This document shows positions 7,469 through 16,338 of a DNA stretch of 46,773 bases, piece after piece. Origin of the DNA: Kitasatospora sp. DSM 101779 (lineage in GTDB: Bacteria; Actinomycetota; Actinomycetes; Streptomycetales; Streptomycetaceae); NCBI RefSeq assembly GCF_025655475.1, contig NZ_JAHTIK010000001.1, positions 1,739,873 through 1,786,645 of the forward strand, read 5' to 3'. The translations under genes and the position numbers were made by a program. Every line of letters begins with the position of its first letter. The stretch's first letter is position 1. The notes under the pieces were generated by a model. The model made no database searches, was not told the origin of the DNA, and worked only from the letters and a program-made list of their open reading frames with translations.

Positions 7469-7699
7469 TCAGCCCTCCACCGGCAGCAGGCGCATGGTGC
7501 TGACCCCGGCCGCCGTCATGGCCTGCACGATCTTCTCCCCGGCCGGCTTGCGGACGGACACCCCGCACTCCGGGCAGACGAAGCCGTAGAAGGTGCGCTC
7601 CCGGGTCGGGCCGAGCACCAGCCGGAAGTCCTCCGCCGGCAGCTCGACCTTCTCCCGGCACTGCGAGCAGTAGACCTGGAATCTGGTGCCGTACGCCAC
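7469..7699 (-). CDS. Small zinc-ribbon protein, unknown function
   Basis: A 76-residue protein with two CxxC knuckles, CSQC near residue 11 and CPEC near residue 44, spaced as in a zinc ribbon, followed by a basic helical tail. The GTG at 7699 lies three bases after the pafC stop, so it is probably translated from the same message. Such ribbons often mediate nucleic-acid or protein contacts. Its constant position behind pafC suggests, but does not show, a link to that regulator. Confidence 0.75.
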   Translation of the reverse strand: MAYGTRFQVYCSQCREKVELPAEDFRLVLGPTRERTFYGFVCPECGVSVRKPAGEKIVQAMTAAGVSTMRLLPVEG

Positions 7700-7702
7700 C
7701 GG

Positions 7703-8659
7703 TCAGGCCTGCCCCTCCGGGTAGCCGGCGAGTGCGGCGAGGGCCGCCTCGCGGGCCTGCTCGGCGAGGGCGGGCGGGGAGACGATCCGGCCGTCGCGGC
7801 CGAGCCGGAGCGCCAGCGGGCGCAGCCCGGACGGGTCGGCGCTGCGCAGGGTGATCCGCAGCCCGCCGTCGGGCAGCTCCTCGGCCTTGTCGTGGGTGTA
7901 GTACTCGGCGACCCAGCGCCCGCCGGGGCCGACCTCGACGATCACCTCGGGGTCGTCCGCGGCCGGGTTGACCAGGCCCGCGGACAGGTCGCGCGGCTCG
8001 ATCCGCGGCGGGTCGGCGGGCTCGTCGAGCACCTTGATCTCGGCGACCCGGTCCAGGCGGAAGATCCGGCGGTCCTCGGAGGTGCGGCACCAGGCCTCGA
8101 GGTAGGTGTGGCCCTCGGTGACCAGGCGGATCGGGTCCACCTCGCGCTCGGTCATGCCGCCGCGGCCGTGCGACCAGTAGCGCAGCCAGAGCCGGCGGCC
8201 CTCGGTGAGCGCGCGGTCGATGTCGGCGAAGACCTGGCCCTCGGCCTCGAAGGTGACGCCGACCCGGGCGCTGGACTCGGCGCTGTCACCGGCCGCGTCC
8301 TCGATCTTGGTGACGGCGCGGGTGAGCGCCTCCCGGTCGCGGCGGCGCAGGCCCGGCAGGCCGGCCACCGCCCGGGCGGCGACCAGCAGGGCGGTGGCCT
8401 CGTCGGCGGCCAGGCGCAGCGGCTGGGCGACGTCGTCGACGTTGTGCCACCAGATCCGGTCGCCGTCGGTGTCGATGTCGAGCAGGTCGCCGCCGCGGAA
8501 GCTGGTGCCGCACATCGGCAGCACGTTGAGGTCGCCGATCAGCTCGCGCTCGGTGATGCCGAAGGCGCGGGCGACCTCGGCCACCTCGGCGCCGGGGCGC
8601 TCGCGCAGGTAGGTGACCAGCGAGAGCATCCGCCGGGTCTGGTCGATCGCGTTGCTCAT
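7703..8659 (-). CDS. pafC: WYL-domain transcription regulator PafC
   Basis: A 318-residue protein: winged helix at the N-terminus (RRMLSLVTYLRERPGAEVAEVARAFGITERELIGDLNVLPMCG), then a WYL domain with LRYWSHGRGGMTEREVDPIRLVTEGHTYLEAWCRTSEDRRIFRLDRV, and a C-terminal WCX-type extension. PafB and PafC together form the DNA-damage transcription activator of actinobacteria, which favours promoters different from those of LexA. The ATG at 8659 follows the pafB stop by four bases, so the two are co-translated. Its place within the proteasome locus is the usual one for the phylum; it is not known to act in pupylation itself. Confidence 0.92.
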   Translation of the reverse strand: MSNAIDQTRRMLSLVTYLRERPGAEVAEVARAFGITERELIGDLNVLPMCGTSFRGGDLLDIDTDGDRIWWHNVDDVAQPLRLAADEATALLVAARAVAGLPGLRRRDREALTRAVTKIEDAAGDSAESSARVGVTFEAEGQVFADIDRALTEGRRLWLRYWSHGRGGMTEREVDPIRLVTEGHTYLEAWCRTSEDRRIFRLDRVAEIKVLDEPADPPRIEPRDLSAGLVNPAADDPEVIVEVGPGGRWVAEYYTHDKAEELPDGGLRITLRSADPSGLRPLALRLGRDGRIVSPPALAEQAREAALAALAGYPEGQA

Positions 8660-8663
8660 GCCT

Positions 8664-9638
8664 TTACTCCCCCACTCCGGCGACGGCGCGCAGCCGGTCG
8701 ATGACGTCCGCCCGCAGGTCGTCCGGTCCGAGGACGACGACGTCGGGCCCGAACTCGGCGAGGTCGGCGCCGAGGCCGTAGCCGTACGGGATCTCCAGCT
8801 CGTCCCAGTGCTCGTCGACGCGGGTGGTGGCGAGCGCCCGGCCGCGGAGCGGGAAGGCGGCGCCGCGGCGGAGCCGGACGGTGGCGGTGGCGCCCTCGGT
8901 GACGGCGCCCTCGCCGGCGAACCGGGCGACGTGGGCGCGCACGTCGACGTGCTCGGGGACGTCACCGGTGAAGCCGCCGGCCCGGGAGCGGACCTTGCCG
9001 GTGATCCGGCTGAGCCGGAAGACCCGGGCGCTCTGCCGGTCGCGGTCGTAGCCGGCCAGGTACCAGTGGCCGCGCCAGCACTCGAGGGCCCAGGGCTCGA
9101 CGGAACGCTGCTCGGCGGCGGACGCGCCGGCCTTGCGGTAGTCGAAGGTGACCGGGCGCCGGTCGCGGGCGGCGACCAGCAGCGGCTCGAAGGCGGCCTC
9201 GCGGGCGGGGATGCGCGGCTGCAGGGCGGTGTGCTCGGCGTCCTCGGCGAAGGGCACGCCGGCCGCCCGGAGCTTCTGCAGGGCGCCGCTGGCCGCACCG
9301 GACATCTTGGCCTGCTGCCAGACCCGGGCGACCAGGGTGAGGGCGGCGGCCTCCTCGGCGTCGAGGACGATCTCGGGGAGGCGGTTGCGGTCCCGGCGGG
9401 CGAGGTAGCCGACCTCGCCGTCGAGCGCGTTCTCGTCGACGTCGATGACCAGGCCGAGCTCGCGCAGGTCGTCCTTGTCGCGCTCGAACATCCGGTTGAA
9501 CGCGTCCTCGCTGCCCTGCTGCCAGGCCTCCCGGTAGGCCTCGACCGACTCCCGCAGTTCCTTCTTGGAGAGCGGCCGTCTGGTGTTCATCAGACAGAGG
9601 GCGAGGTTCATCAACCGCTCCGCCTTCGCGATCGCCAT
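8664..9638 (-). CDS. pafB: WYL-domain transcription regulator PafB
   Basis: A 324-residue paralogue of PafC with the same layout: winged helix (AKAERLMNLALCLMNTRRPLSKKELRESV), WYL domain (VTFDYRKAG and ALECWRGHWYLAGYDRDRQSARVFRLSRI) and C-terminal extension. The ATG at 9638 has GGAAGG upstream at a good distance; longer frames upstream lack family character. It partners with PafC to switch on DNA-damage genes. A separate promoter is visible upstream (9690-9717), and the hairpin at 9750-9784 isolates it from the FKBP gene. Confidence 0.92.
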   Translation of the reverse strand: MAIAKAERLMNLALCLMNTRRPLSKKELRESVEAYREAWQQGSEDAFNRMFERDKDDLRELGLVIDVDENALDGEVGYLARRDRNRLPEIVLDAEEAAALTLVARVWQQAKMSGAASGALQKLRAAGVPFAEDAEHTALQPRIPAREAAFEPLLVAARDRRPVTFDYRKAGASAAEQRSVEPWALECWRGHWYLAGYDRDRQSARVFRLSRITGKVRSRAGGFTGDVPEHVDVRAHVARFAGEGAVTEGATATVRLRRGAAFPLRGRALATTRVDEHWDELEIPYGYGLGADLAEFGPDVVVLGPDDLRADVIDRLRAVAGVGE

Positions 9639-9689
9639 CGCTGACCTTCCTGTCCGTCCGGCCGGCACCCTCGTGATCCGGCGGACCCG

Positions 9690-9717
9690 ACCGTACCGGT
9701 CCGGGCACGCTGAGCAA
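9690..9717 (-). promoter_or_regulatory. Predicted pafB-pafC promoter
   Basis: Read on the minus strand, TTGCTC (9717-9712) and TACGGT (9695-9690) are 16 bases apart, matching a housekeeping-type -35/-10 pair. Transcription would start near 9682, giving a leader of about 45 bases to the pafB ATG. Confidence 0.4.
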
Positions 9718-9749
9718 AAGCCGAGCCCTGCCGGACCCCGGAACGACGG

Positions 9750-9784
9750 CACCGGGCCGCACCCCCGAGGGGTGCGGCCCGGTG
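9750..9784 (-). terminator. Hairpin after the small FKBP gene
   Basis: CACCGGGCCGCACCCC (9750-9765) and its exact complement (9769-9784) form a perfect 16-bp stem with a three-base loop, 12 bases past the FKBP stop codon. Confidence 0.8.
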
Positions 9785-9796
9785 CTGTGGGGTGTC

Positions 9797-10168
9797 TCAG
9801 ACGCCGAGCAGGTCGACGACGAAGATCAGGGTGGAACCCGCGGGGATCAGCGGGCTCGGCGACTGGTTGCCGTACGCCAGGTTCGGCGGGATGACCAGCT
9901 CGCGCCGGCCGCCGACCCTCATGCCCTCCACGCCCTGGTCCCAGCCCTTGATGACGCGGCCCGCGCCGAGCGGGAAGCGGAAGGTCTGGCCACGGTTCCA
10001 GGAGGCGTCGAACTCCTCGCCGGTGGAGAAGGTGACACCCACGTAGTGCACCTCGACGACCGCGCCGGCCTTGGCCTCGGCACCGTCGCCGACCACGATG
10101 TCGCGGATCTGCAGTTCCTTCGGCGGCTCGCCGCCCGGGAAGTCGATCTCCGGCTTGGAAAGGCTCAC
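9797..10168 (-). CDS. FKBP-type peptidyl-prolyl cis-trans isomerase, cytoplasmic
   Basis: A 123-residue single-domain FKBP. The pocket residues are in place: VEVHYVGV, FDASWNRGQTFRFPLG, VIKGWDQGVEGM with its Trp, LVIPPNLAYGNQ, and STLIFVVDLLGV at the C-terminus. It would catalyse proline isomerisation during folding in the cytoplasm. The GTG at 10168 (VSLSKPEIDFPGG) was preferred; it has GAGATGAG upstream and the protein has no signal peptide. It is the first of three FKBP genes between pafB and pafA, a cluster typical of this chromosomal neighbourhood. Confidence 0.93.
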   Translation of the reverse strand: MSLSKPEIDFPGGEPPKELQIRDIVVGDGAEAKAGAVVEVHYVGVTFSTGEEFDASWNRGQTFRFPLGAGRVIKGWDQGVEGMRVGGRRELVIPPNLAYGNQSPSPLIPAGSTLIFVVDLLGV

Positions 10169-10254
10169 AACAGACTCATCTCGTTCGGTGATACGGACAT
10201 GACGGGGCGGCAGGCACCGCTGCGGTCCACCGTACGGCGCGCCGCTGCCCGTCC

Positions 10255-10302
10255 GGGCCATTCCCGGGCGGCGCGACGTGTCGCGCTGCCCGGGAACGGC
10301 CC
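10255..10302 (-). terminator. Long hairpin after the membrane-anchored FKBP gene
   Basis: Arms of three paired blocks (GGGCC/GGCCC, TTCCCGGGC/GCCCGGGAA, GCGCGA/TCGCGC) are broken by single mismatches, loop CGTG. The total stem is about 22 pairs, located 31 bases past the stop at 10333. Confidence 0.75.
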
Positions 10303-10332
10303 AGGTCGTCCGCCCCGGGACCAGTCCTGGGA

Positions 10333-11625
10333 CTAGTCCTGGGAGCCGACGCCGGCATCCAGGATGTCGATCACGAAGACCAGTGTCGAATTGGCGGGGA
10401 TGTCGCCCTGCGCCTGGTCCTTGTAGGCGAGCGAGGCGGGGATCACCAGCTCGATCCGGCTGCCGACGGTCTGGCCGGTGATGCCCTTGTCCCAGCCCTC
10501 GATGACGCCGCCGCCACCGGTGACGAAGGTGAAGGCCTCGCCGCGCTTGAGCGAGGAGTCGAAGACCTTGCCGTCCTTGTACAGCGCGCCGGTGTACTGG
10601 ACGAGGACCTTCTCGCCGGCCTCGATCTTGCGGCCCTTGCCCTGGATCAGGACGTGCGACTTGAGGTCCTTGACCTCGGGGGTGCCGGGCACCGGGGTGA
10701 TGTCGGCGGGCTTCTTGCCGTTGTCCTTGACCTTCGGCAGGTCGGCCGGCGGGGCCGTCATGTCGCCGCTGAGCACGGTGTCCGGGGCGGTGGCGTTCTT
10801 GATGTCGATCACGAACACCAGGGTGTCCTTGGCGCCGACGCCCATGCTGCTGCTGCCCTGCGAGCCGAAGGCGGCGGCCGGCGGGGCGACGACGAGCAGC
10901 CGGCTGCCGGCCTTGTGGCCGGTGACGGCCTGGTCGAGGGCCGGGATCAGCTTGCCGGCGCCGGCCTGGAAGAGCTGCGGCTTGCCGCTCTTGTACGAGC
11001 CCTCGATCTCCTTGCCGGTGCCCCAGTTCATGGCCGAGAAGTCGGCGGTCACCCAGGTGTTCTTGTCGACCTTGGTGCCGTCGCCGGACTTCAGCTCCTT
11101 GACCACGAAGGTGCCCTCGGCGGCCTCCTTGGGCAGGGTGATGGTCGCCTTGGTGCCGAAGTCGCCGGTGACGGTCGGCAGGACCTTGGCGTTGTCCTTG
11201 ATCGGCGGCACCGGGTCGGCGGAGGGCGTCGGCGAGGCGGTGGCCGCCGCGTCGGGGGTGGGGGCCGCGGCGGACTTCCCGTCGTCCTTGTTCACCATGT
11301 AGAGCGTGATGCAGCTGCCCACCAGCAGGACGGCCAGCACGGTGCCCAGGATCGCGCCGAGGCGGCCGGCGCCGGGCGGGTCCTCGTCGTAGCCGGCCTC
11401 CGACAGGTCCTTGCGGCGCACGGTCGAGGCGAAGACCTGCGGCTCCTCGTCCTTCTCGCCGGCGGGCCGGGCCGGGGCCTGGCCCCAGCCGGCCTGCTGC
11501 TTCAGGATCGCGGGCGGAACGACGATCGACTCGCCGTCCCCGGGCAGCGGGCCGCCGGGACGTGCGGCCGCGGGGTCGCCCGCGGCGGTGCCGGCCTCGC
11601 CCGGGCTCGACGCTTTCTCAGACAT
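10333..11625 (-). CDS. Membrane-anchored protein with two FKBP domains, the first degenerate
   Basis: A 430-residue protein. Residues 1-90 are acidic and Pro/Ala-rich and should be cytoplasmic. One membrane helix (LGAILGTVLAVLLVGSCITLYMV) anchors it, and an Ala/Thr/Pro linker leads to two FKBP domains outside the cell. The second domain (VLVQYTGALYKDGKVFDSS to NSTLVFVIDILDAG) keeps the pocket Trp in GWDKGITG and should be active. The first has the same fold pattern, but the Trp position reads ALDQAVTG and the FDSS motif is replaced, so catalysis is unlikely. The ATG at 11625 has GGGGAGC upstream. It probably helps fold secreted proteins; its paralogue lies just upstream. Confidence 0.85.
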   Translation of the reverse strand: MSEKASSPGEAGTAAGDPAAARPGGPLPGDGESIVVPPAILKQQAGWGQAPARPAGEKDEEPQVFASTVRRKDLSEAGYDEDPPGAGRLGAILGTVLAVLLVGSCITLYMVNKDDGKSAAAPTPDAAATASPTPSADPVPPIKDNAKVLPTVTGDFGTKATITLPKEAAEGTFVVKELKSGDGTKVDKNTWVTADFSAMNWGTGKEIEGSYKSGKPQLFQAGAGKLIPALDQAVTGHKAGSRLLVVAPPAAAFGSQGSSSMGVGAKDTLVFVIDIKNATAPDTVLSGDMTAPPADLPKVKDNGKKPADITPVPGTPEVKDLKSHVLIQGKGRKIEAGEKVLVQYTGALYKDGKVFDSSLKRGEAFTFVTGGGGVIEGWDKGITGQTVGSRIELVIPASLAYKDQAQGDIPANSTLVFVIDILDAGVGSQD

Positions 11626-11660
11626 TGCTCCCCATCCATCTCGCCGCGCCACGCCCTCGC

Positions 11661-11714
11661 CGGACCTGACAGCGCTGCCACAGTGCCGAAAACGCCAGCA
11701 GTATGTCAGGTCCG
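11661..11714. promoter_or_regulatory. Widely spaced inverted repeat upstream of the membrane FKBP gene
   Basis: CGGACCTGACA (11661-11671) recurs as its exact complement TGTCAGGTCCG at 11704-11714, 32 bases apart, in the leader/promoter region of the gene starting at 11625. The arms could be paired operator half-sites or a long-loop hairpin. No known regulator consensus was recognised. Confidence 0.4.
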
Positions 11715-11844
11715 CATGAGGACTTCCTTGACCGGTGCGGGATCGTTGTACCCGTCACCCGGCCCCGGGCGTGTCGCACGGATCGTACGGGGACCGGCAT
11801 GTGCGGGGCCTGCCCGGGACCTGCCGGGAGCCTTCGCAGGGCCG

Positions 11845-12840
11845 CTACACGGCCTCCAGGATGTCGATGACGAAGACCAGCGTGGCGTCGGCCGGGACGG
11901 GCCCGCTGGACTGGTTCCCGTACCCCAGCGAGGGCGGCACCACGAGCATCACGCGGCTGCCGACGGTCTGCCCGACCAGGCCCTGGTCCCAGCCCTTGAT
12001 CAGGCTGCCGGTACCCACCTGGAGGGCCTGCGCGCCGCCGTGCGAGTAGGAGGAGTCGAACTGCGAGCCGTCCGACCACAGCACACCGGTGTACTGCACC
12101 AGCAGCTGCTGCCCGGACTGCACCGGCTTGCCGTCGCCCTTGATCAGCACGTAGGTCTGAAGCTCGGTCGGCGGGCTCTGCCCGGCCGGGATGGTGATCG
12201 TCGGCGCCTGCTTGCCGTTGTCCTTGACCTGCGGCGCGGTCGCGGGCGGCTGGGTCATCTCCCCGGAGACGGTCGAGTCCGGCGGCACCACGTCGAGGAT
12301 GTCGAGGACGAAGACCACGGTGTCCTGGCCGCCGACGCCGGCCGCGGTGTTCCCGGAGGTGCCGAAGCCCGCGGCCGGCGGGGCCACCACCAGCAGCCGG
12401 CTGCCGGCCTTCTTGCCGAGCACCGCCTGGTCGAAGGCGGGCACCAGCTGGCCGCTGCCGGCCTGGTACAGCTGCGGCTTGCCGCCGGTGTCGTAGGAGC
12501 TGGAGACGTCCTTGCGGGTCGTCCAGTCCTTGGCGGTGTAGTTGACCGTCACCCAGTCGCCCTTGGCCACCGTGGCGCCGTCGCCCTCGTGCACGACGCT
12601 GACCACGAACTCGCCGCTCGGCTGGCCCTGCGGCAGGGTGATCTCGGCCTTGGACCCGAAGTCCCCGGCGACGGTGGGCATCGGGTCGGCCGACTCCACC
12701 GGGCTCGGCACCGCGGTGGCCGAGGCGGAGGCGGCGGGCGAGGCCCCGGAGGACCCGGAGGAGCCGCTGGAGCACGCCGCGAGCACCGCGACGAGCAGGG
12801 CGGCAAGGGGCACGGCCGGCAGTCCGGCGAATCGTCGCAT
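11845..12840 (-). CDS. Lipoprotein with two FKBP domains, the first degenerate
   Basis: A 331-residue protein with a signal peptide and lipobox (LLVAVLAACSSG, Cys at about 22), a Ser/Ala linker, then two FKBP domains. The first ends FVLDILDV and has VPAFDQAVLG where the active-site Trp should be. The second (LLVQYTGVLWSDGSQFDSS, LIKGWDQGLVG, LGYGNQSSG, LVFVIDILEAV) is complete. Its arrangement copies the neighbouring membrane-anchored protein, so the pair arose by duplication. It should act on the outer face of the membrane as a folding factor for exported proteins. The ATG at 12840 starts directly at the signal peptide. Confidence 0.88.
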   Translation of the reverse strand: MRRFAGLPAVPLAALLVAVLAACSSGSSGSSGASPAASASATAVPSPVESADPMPTVAGDFGSKAEITLPQGQPSGEFVVSVVHEGDGATVAKGDWVTVNYTAKDWTTRKDVSSSYDTGGKPQLYQAGSGQLVPAFDQAVLGKKAGSRLLVVAPPAAGFGTSGNTAAGVGGQDTVVFVLDILDVVPPDSTVSGEMTQPPATAPQVKDNGKQAPTITIPAGQSPPTELQTYVLIKGDGKPVQSGQQLLVQYTGVLWSDGSQFDSSYSHGGAQALQVGTGSLIKGWDQGLVGQTVGSRVMLVVPPSLGYGNQSSGPVPADATLVFVIDILEAV

Positions 12841-12896
12841 GGTCGCCAGCGTATGACCCGGGGGCGCCGCAGCCGGGGAGGCGCAAGCACGTGCCG

Positions 12897-12938
12897 GAGG
12901 GGTGGCGTCCGGACCCACCCGCCCGGACGCCACCCCTC
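12897..12938 (-). terminator. Perfect hairpin after pafA
   Basis: GAGGGGTGGCGTCCGG (12897-12912) and its exact complement (12923-12938) form a 16-bp stem, 26 bases past the pafA stop. Confidence 0.8.
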
Positions 12939-12964
12939 GGGGCCGCCTGTGCCCTCCGCGGGCG

Positions 12965-14326
12965 TCACATGCCCGCGATGAGCTTCTCCACCCGCTCGTC
13001 GACCGAACGGAACGGGTCCTTGCACAGCACGGTGCGCTGTGCCTGGTCGTTCAGCTTCAGGTGGACCCAGTCCACCGTGAAGTCGCGCCGCTGCTCCTGC
13101 GCCCGGCGGATGAAGTCGCCGCGCAGCCTGGCCCGGGTGGTCTGCGGGGGCACCGACTTGGCCTCGAAGGTCTTGAGGTCGGTGGTGACCCGGGCCGCCC
13201 GGCCCTTGTTCTGCAGCAGGTAGAACAGCCCGCGGCGGCGGTGGATGTCGTGGTACGCGAGGTCGATCTGGGCGACCCGCGGGTTGGACATCGTCATCTG
13301 GTGCTTCTCGCGGTACTGCTCGATCAGCCGGTACTTCATGATCCAGTCGATCTCGGTGGAGACCTTCTCCAGGTCCTCGGTGCGGACGGCCTCCAGGGTG
13401 CGTCCCCAGAGGTCGAGCACCCGGGCCACCGTGCCGGTGTTCAGGCCCTTGCGGTCGGCGAACTCCAGCGCCTTGGTGAAGTACTCCTCCTGGATGTCCA
13501 GCGCGCTGGCCTCGCGGCCGTTGGCGAGCCGGACCTGGTGCGTACCGGTGAGGTCGTGGCTGACCTCGCGGATCGCCCGGATCGGGTTCTCCAGGGTGAG
13601 GTCGCGCATCACCACGCCCGCCTCGATGAGGCGCAGCACCAGGTCGGTGGCGCCGACCTTGAGCAGGGTGGTGGTCTCCGACATGTTGGAGTCGCCGACG
13701 ATGACGTGCAGCCGGCGGTAGCGCTCGGCGTCGGCGTGCGGCTCGTCGCGGGTGTTGATGATCGGCCGGGAGCGGGTGGTCGCCGAGCTGACGCCCTCCC
13801 AGATGTGCTCGGCCCGCTGGCTGACGCAGTAGACCGCGCCGCGCGGCGTCTGCAGCACCTTGCCGGCGCCGCAGATGAGCTGGCGGGTCACCAGGAAGGG
13901 GATGAGGACGTCGGCCAGCCGGGAGAACTCGCCGTGCCGGGCCACCAGGTAGTTCTCGTGGCAGCCGTAGGAGTTCCCGGCCGAGTCGGTGTTGTTCTTG
14001 AACAGGTAGACGTCGCCGGCGATGCCCTCCTCGTGGAGGCGCCGCTCGGCGTCCACGAGCAGGCCCTCCAGGATGCGTTCGCCCGCCTTGTCGTGCGTCA
14101 CCAGCTCGGTGACGTCGTCGCATTCGGGAGTGGCGTACTCGGGGTGCGAGCCCACGTCGAGGTAGAGGCGTGCACCGTTCCGCAGGAAGACATTGCTGCT
14201 GCGGCCCCAGGAAACTACGCGGCGGAAGAGGTACCTGGCCACCTCGTCAGGAGACAGACGCCGTTGTCCCCGGAACGTACACGTGACACCGTACTCGTTC
14301 TCCAGCCCGAAAATTCGGCGGTCCAT
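12965..14326 (-). CDS. pafA: Pup-protein ligase PafA
   Basis: A 453-residue member of the glutamine-synthetase-like Pup ligase family, full length. It activates the C-terminal Glu of Pup with ATP and joins it to substrate lysines. The N-terminal GLENEYGVT carries metal/ATP-binding Glu residues. [15 protein letters not shown] contains the family's catalytic Asp (residue 57 here). [16 protein letters not shown] and [23 protein letters not shown] are conserved active-site strands. The C-terminal small domain ([27 protein letters not shown]) binds the ligase interface. It differs from Dop by lacking the inserted Dop loop. It stands between two hairpins and so is probably its own unit. Confidence 0.97.
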   Translation of the reverse strand: MDRRIFGLENEYGVTCTFRGQRRLSPDEVARYLFRRVVSWGRSSNVFLRNGARLYLDVGSHPEYATPECDDVTELVTHDKAGERILEGLLVDAERRLHEEGIAGDVYLFKNNTDSAGNSYGCHENYLVARHGEFSRLADVLIPFLVTRQLICGAGKVLQTPRGAVYCVSQRAEHIWEGVSSATTRSRPIINTRDEPHADAERYRRLHVIVGDSNMSETTTLLKVGATDLVLRLIEAGVVMRDLTLENPIRAIREVSHDLTGTHQVRLANGREASALDIQEEYFTKALEFADRKGLNTGTVARVLDLWGRTLEAVRTEDLEKVSTEIDWIMKYRLIEQYREKHQMTMSNPRVAQIDLAYHDIHRRRGLFYLLQNKGRAARVTTDLKTFEAKSVPPQTTRARLRGDFIRRAQEQRRDFTVDWVHLKLNDQAQRTVLCKDPFRSVDERVEKLIAGM

Positions 14327-14440
14327 GAGGCATCTTTTCTCTTCCGGGAGCATTCCGAAACCCCTTCGGCGGAGCCGAAAAGGTCACGGTACCGCCGGCA
14401 ATCCGACCACGGCGCGGTGTCAAATCCCGGAAGGCGCACG

Positions 14441-14480
14441 TGAATCCCGTACGGCACCGTCGGGTGCCGTACGGGATTCA
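14441..14480 (-). terminator. Perfect 18-bp hairpin after prcA
   Basis: TGAATCCCGTACGGCACC (14441-14458) and its exact complement (14463-14480) enclose the loop GTCG, 11 bases past the prcA stop. It is among the strongest stems in the window. Confidence 0.85.
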
Positions 14481-14490
14481 CACGGGCGGG

Positions 14491-15267
14491 CTATTCGGCG
14501 GCGGGCGCCTCCCCCTCGGAGGCCGGCTTCGCGCCGGCGGCCGGCTCGTCCTCGGCCGCGGAGGCGTCGCCGCCGAGCAGGCGGCCGAGCTGGCCGCCCA
14601 GGATGCGCTTGAACTTGCGCTGCTGGACGCGCTTGCGGTCCAGCACCGCGACCTCCAGCTGCTCCGGCGTCATGGCGCGCGGGCTGCCGCCGTTGGGGTC
14701 GCGGGCGAGGCCGTCGACGGCGAGCTTGAGGGCCTCGGTGAGGGCCATGCCGGCCCGGTGCCGCTGGCCCAGGTAGTTGCCGATGGAGTCGGCGTTGCCG
14801 CCGACCACGACGTAGTTCTTCTCGTCGACGACCGAGCCGTCCGGGGTGAGCCGGTAGATCTGGTCGTCGCCGTCGGTGCGGCCGACCTCGGCGACGACCA
14901 GCTCGACCTCGTACGGCTTGTCGCCGACCGAGGAGAAGATGGTGCCGAGGGTCTGGGCGTAGACGTTGGCGAGGCCGCGGGCGGTGACGTCGGCGCGGTC
15001 GTAGGAGTAGCCGCGCAGGTCGGCGTAGCGGACGCCGCCGATGCGCAGGTTCTCGAACTCGTTGTACCGGCCGACCGCGGCGAAGGCGATCTTGTCGTAG
15101 ATCTCGGAGACCTTGTGCAGCGCCCGGGAGGTGTTCTCCGCGACGAAGACGATGCCGTCGGCGTAGGTGAGCACGACCACGCTGCGGCCGCGGGCGATGC
15201 CCTTGCGGGCGTACTCCGCGCGGTCCGCCATGGCCTGCTGAGGCGAGACGTAGAACGGTGTGGACAC
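14491..15267 (-). CDS. prcA: 20S proteasome alpha subunit PrcA
   Basis: A 258-residue proteasome alpha-type subunit. The N-terminal [23 protein letters not shown] helix gates the ring, and the fold follows through [45 protein letters not shown]. It has no N-terminal catalytic Thr, as expected for the alpha ring, which docks the Arc ATPase. The GTG at 15267 is used. The C-terminal 35 residues are Ala/Glu/Pro-rich and probably disordered. It lies 36 bases behind prcB and is co-transcribed with it. Confidence 0.97.
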   Translation of the reverse strand: MSTPFYVSPQQAMADRAEYARKGIARGRSVVVLTYADGIVFVAENTSRALHKVSEIYDKIAFAAVGRYNEFENLRIGGVRYADLRGYSYDRADVTARGLANVYAQTLGTIFSSVGDKPYEVELVVAEVGRTDGDDQIYRLTPDGSVVDEKNYVVVGGNADSIGNYLGQRHRAGMALTEALKLAVDGLARDPNGGSPRAMTPEQLEVAVLDRKRVQQRKFKRILGGQLGRLLGGDASAAEDEPAAGAKPASEGEAPAAE

Positions 15268-15303
15268 CGGCGGTCGTCCCCTTCTTCCTGGGTGGGTGGC
15301 GGA

Positions 15304-16143
15304 CTAGAGCAGCGGGGCCTGCGGGCCGTTGGGGTGCTCGCGGCGCCCTGCGGTGATGGAGACGGCGATCTCCGACACCTCGTCGTCCGAGAGCCGGCGG
15401 AAGCCGTCCTCGGTGATCAGCGAGACGATCGGGAAGATGCCGCGGGCGAGGTCCGGGCCGCCGGTGGCGGAGTCGTCGTCGGCGGCGTCGTAGAGGGCCT
15501 GCACGGCCAGCGTGGCGGCCTGTTCGCCGTCGAGGTCCTCGCGGTAGAGCTTCTTCAGCGATCCGCGGGCGAAGACCGAGCCGGAGCCGGTGGCGGCGAA
15601 GCCGCGCTCCTCGGAGCGGCCGCCGGTGACGTCGTAGGTGAAGATCCGGCCCCGTCCGAGGTCGAGGTCGTAGCCGGCGAAGATGGGCACCACGGCGAGG
15701 CCCTGCATCGCCATCGCCAGGTTGGACCGGATCATGGTGGTGAGCCGGTTGGCCTTGCCCTCCAGGGAGAGGACGGCGCCCTCGATCTTCTCGTAGTGCT
15801 CCAGCTCCAGCTGGAAGAGGCGGACCATCTCGACGGCGAGGCCGGCGGTGCCGGCGATGCCGACGGCGCTGTACTCGTCGGCCGGGAAGACCTTCTCGAT
15901 GTCGCGCTGGGCGATCACGTTGCCCATGGTCGCGCGGCGGTCACCGGCGATCACCACGCCGCCGTCGAAGACCGCGGAGACGATGGTGGTGCCGTGCGGC
16001 GCCTCCAGCACGCCCCCGGGCAGGCTGCGGTTGCCGGGCAGCAGCTCGGGCGCGTGCCGGCCGAGGAAGTCGATGAACGACGAGGACCCGGGGGTCAGGA
16101 AGGCAGCCGGTAGACGCCCGGTGCCACCAGTGATGGCTTCCAC
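15304..16143 (-). CDS. prcB: 20S proteasome beta subunit PrcB
   Basis: A 279-residue precursor. A propeptide of 51 residues precedes [25 protein letters not shown]; self-cleavage exposes Thr52 as the N-terminal nucleophile. Asp and Lys of the catalytic set are in [10 protein letters not shown] and downstream. [27 protein letters not shown] is typical of the beta fold. The GTG at 16143 was chosen ([12 protein letters not shown]). It forms the protease chamber with PrcA rings. A 195-base gap and a hairpin (16265-16300) separate it from pup upstream, so it may also be expressed from its own promoter. Confidence 0.96.
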   Translation of the reverse strand: MEAITGGTGRLPAAFLTPGSSSFIDFLGRHAPELLPGNRSLPGGVLEAPHGTTIVSAVFDGGVVIAGDRRATMGNVIAQRDIEKVFPADEYSAVGIAGTAGLAVEMVRLFQLELEHYEKIEGAVLSLEGKANRLTTMIRSNLAMAMQGLAVVPIFAGYDLDLGRGRIFTYDVTGGRSEERGFAATGSGSVFARGSLKKLYREDLDGEQAATLAVQALYDAADDDSATGGPDLARGIFPIVSLITEDGFRRLSDDEVSEIAVSITAGRREHPNGPQAPLL

Positions 16144-16264
16144 ACGATTCCTTCCGTGTTGACGATCAAGCAGTCGATCGAGCAGCTGATGCCCGGACCC
16201 TACCCGCGTCGGCGCCCCTTGATCCACACGATCGGCGGTGCCGCCGCGGGCGGTGGGAGCAGAG

Positions 16265-16300
16265 CGCGCTGCAGGCATGCCGTGACACACCTGCAGCGCG
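16265..16300 (-). terminator. Hairpin between pup and prcB
   Basis: CGCGCTGCAGG (16265-16275) pairs with CCTGCAGCGCG (16290-16300), 11 bp with a 14-base loop, 38 bases beyond the pup stop. It may end or attenuate the pup transcript before prcB, which would allow Pup to be made in excess. Confidence 0.55.
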
Positions 16301-16338
16301 ACCTCCGCAGCGCGGTTTCAGGAAGGGAATGCCCCCTC

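Noticed and set aside
10654..12981. A 775-residue plus-strand frame over the FKBP genes
   Set aside because: Low-complexity Gly/Ala/Val/Arg composition with no recognisable motif, opposite two clear FKBP genes.
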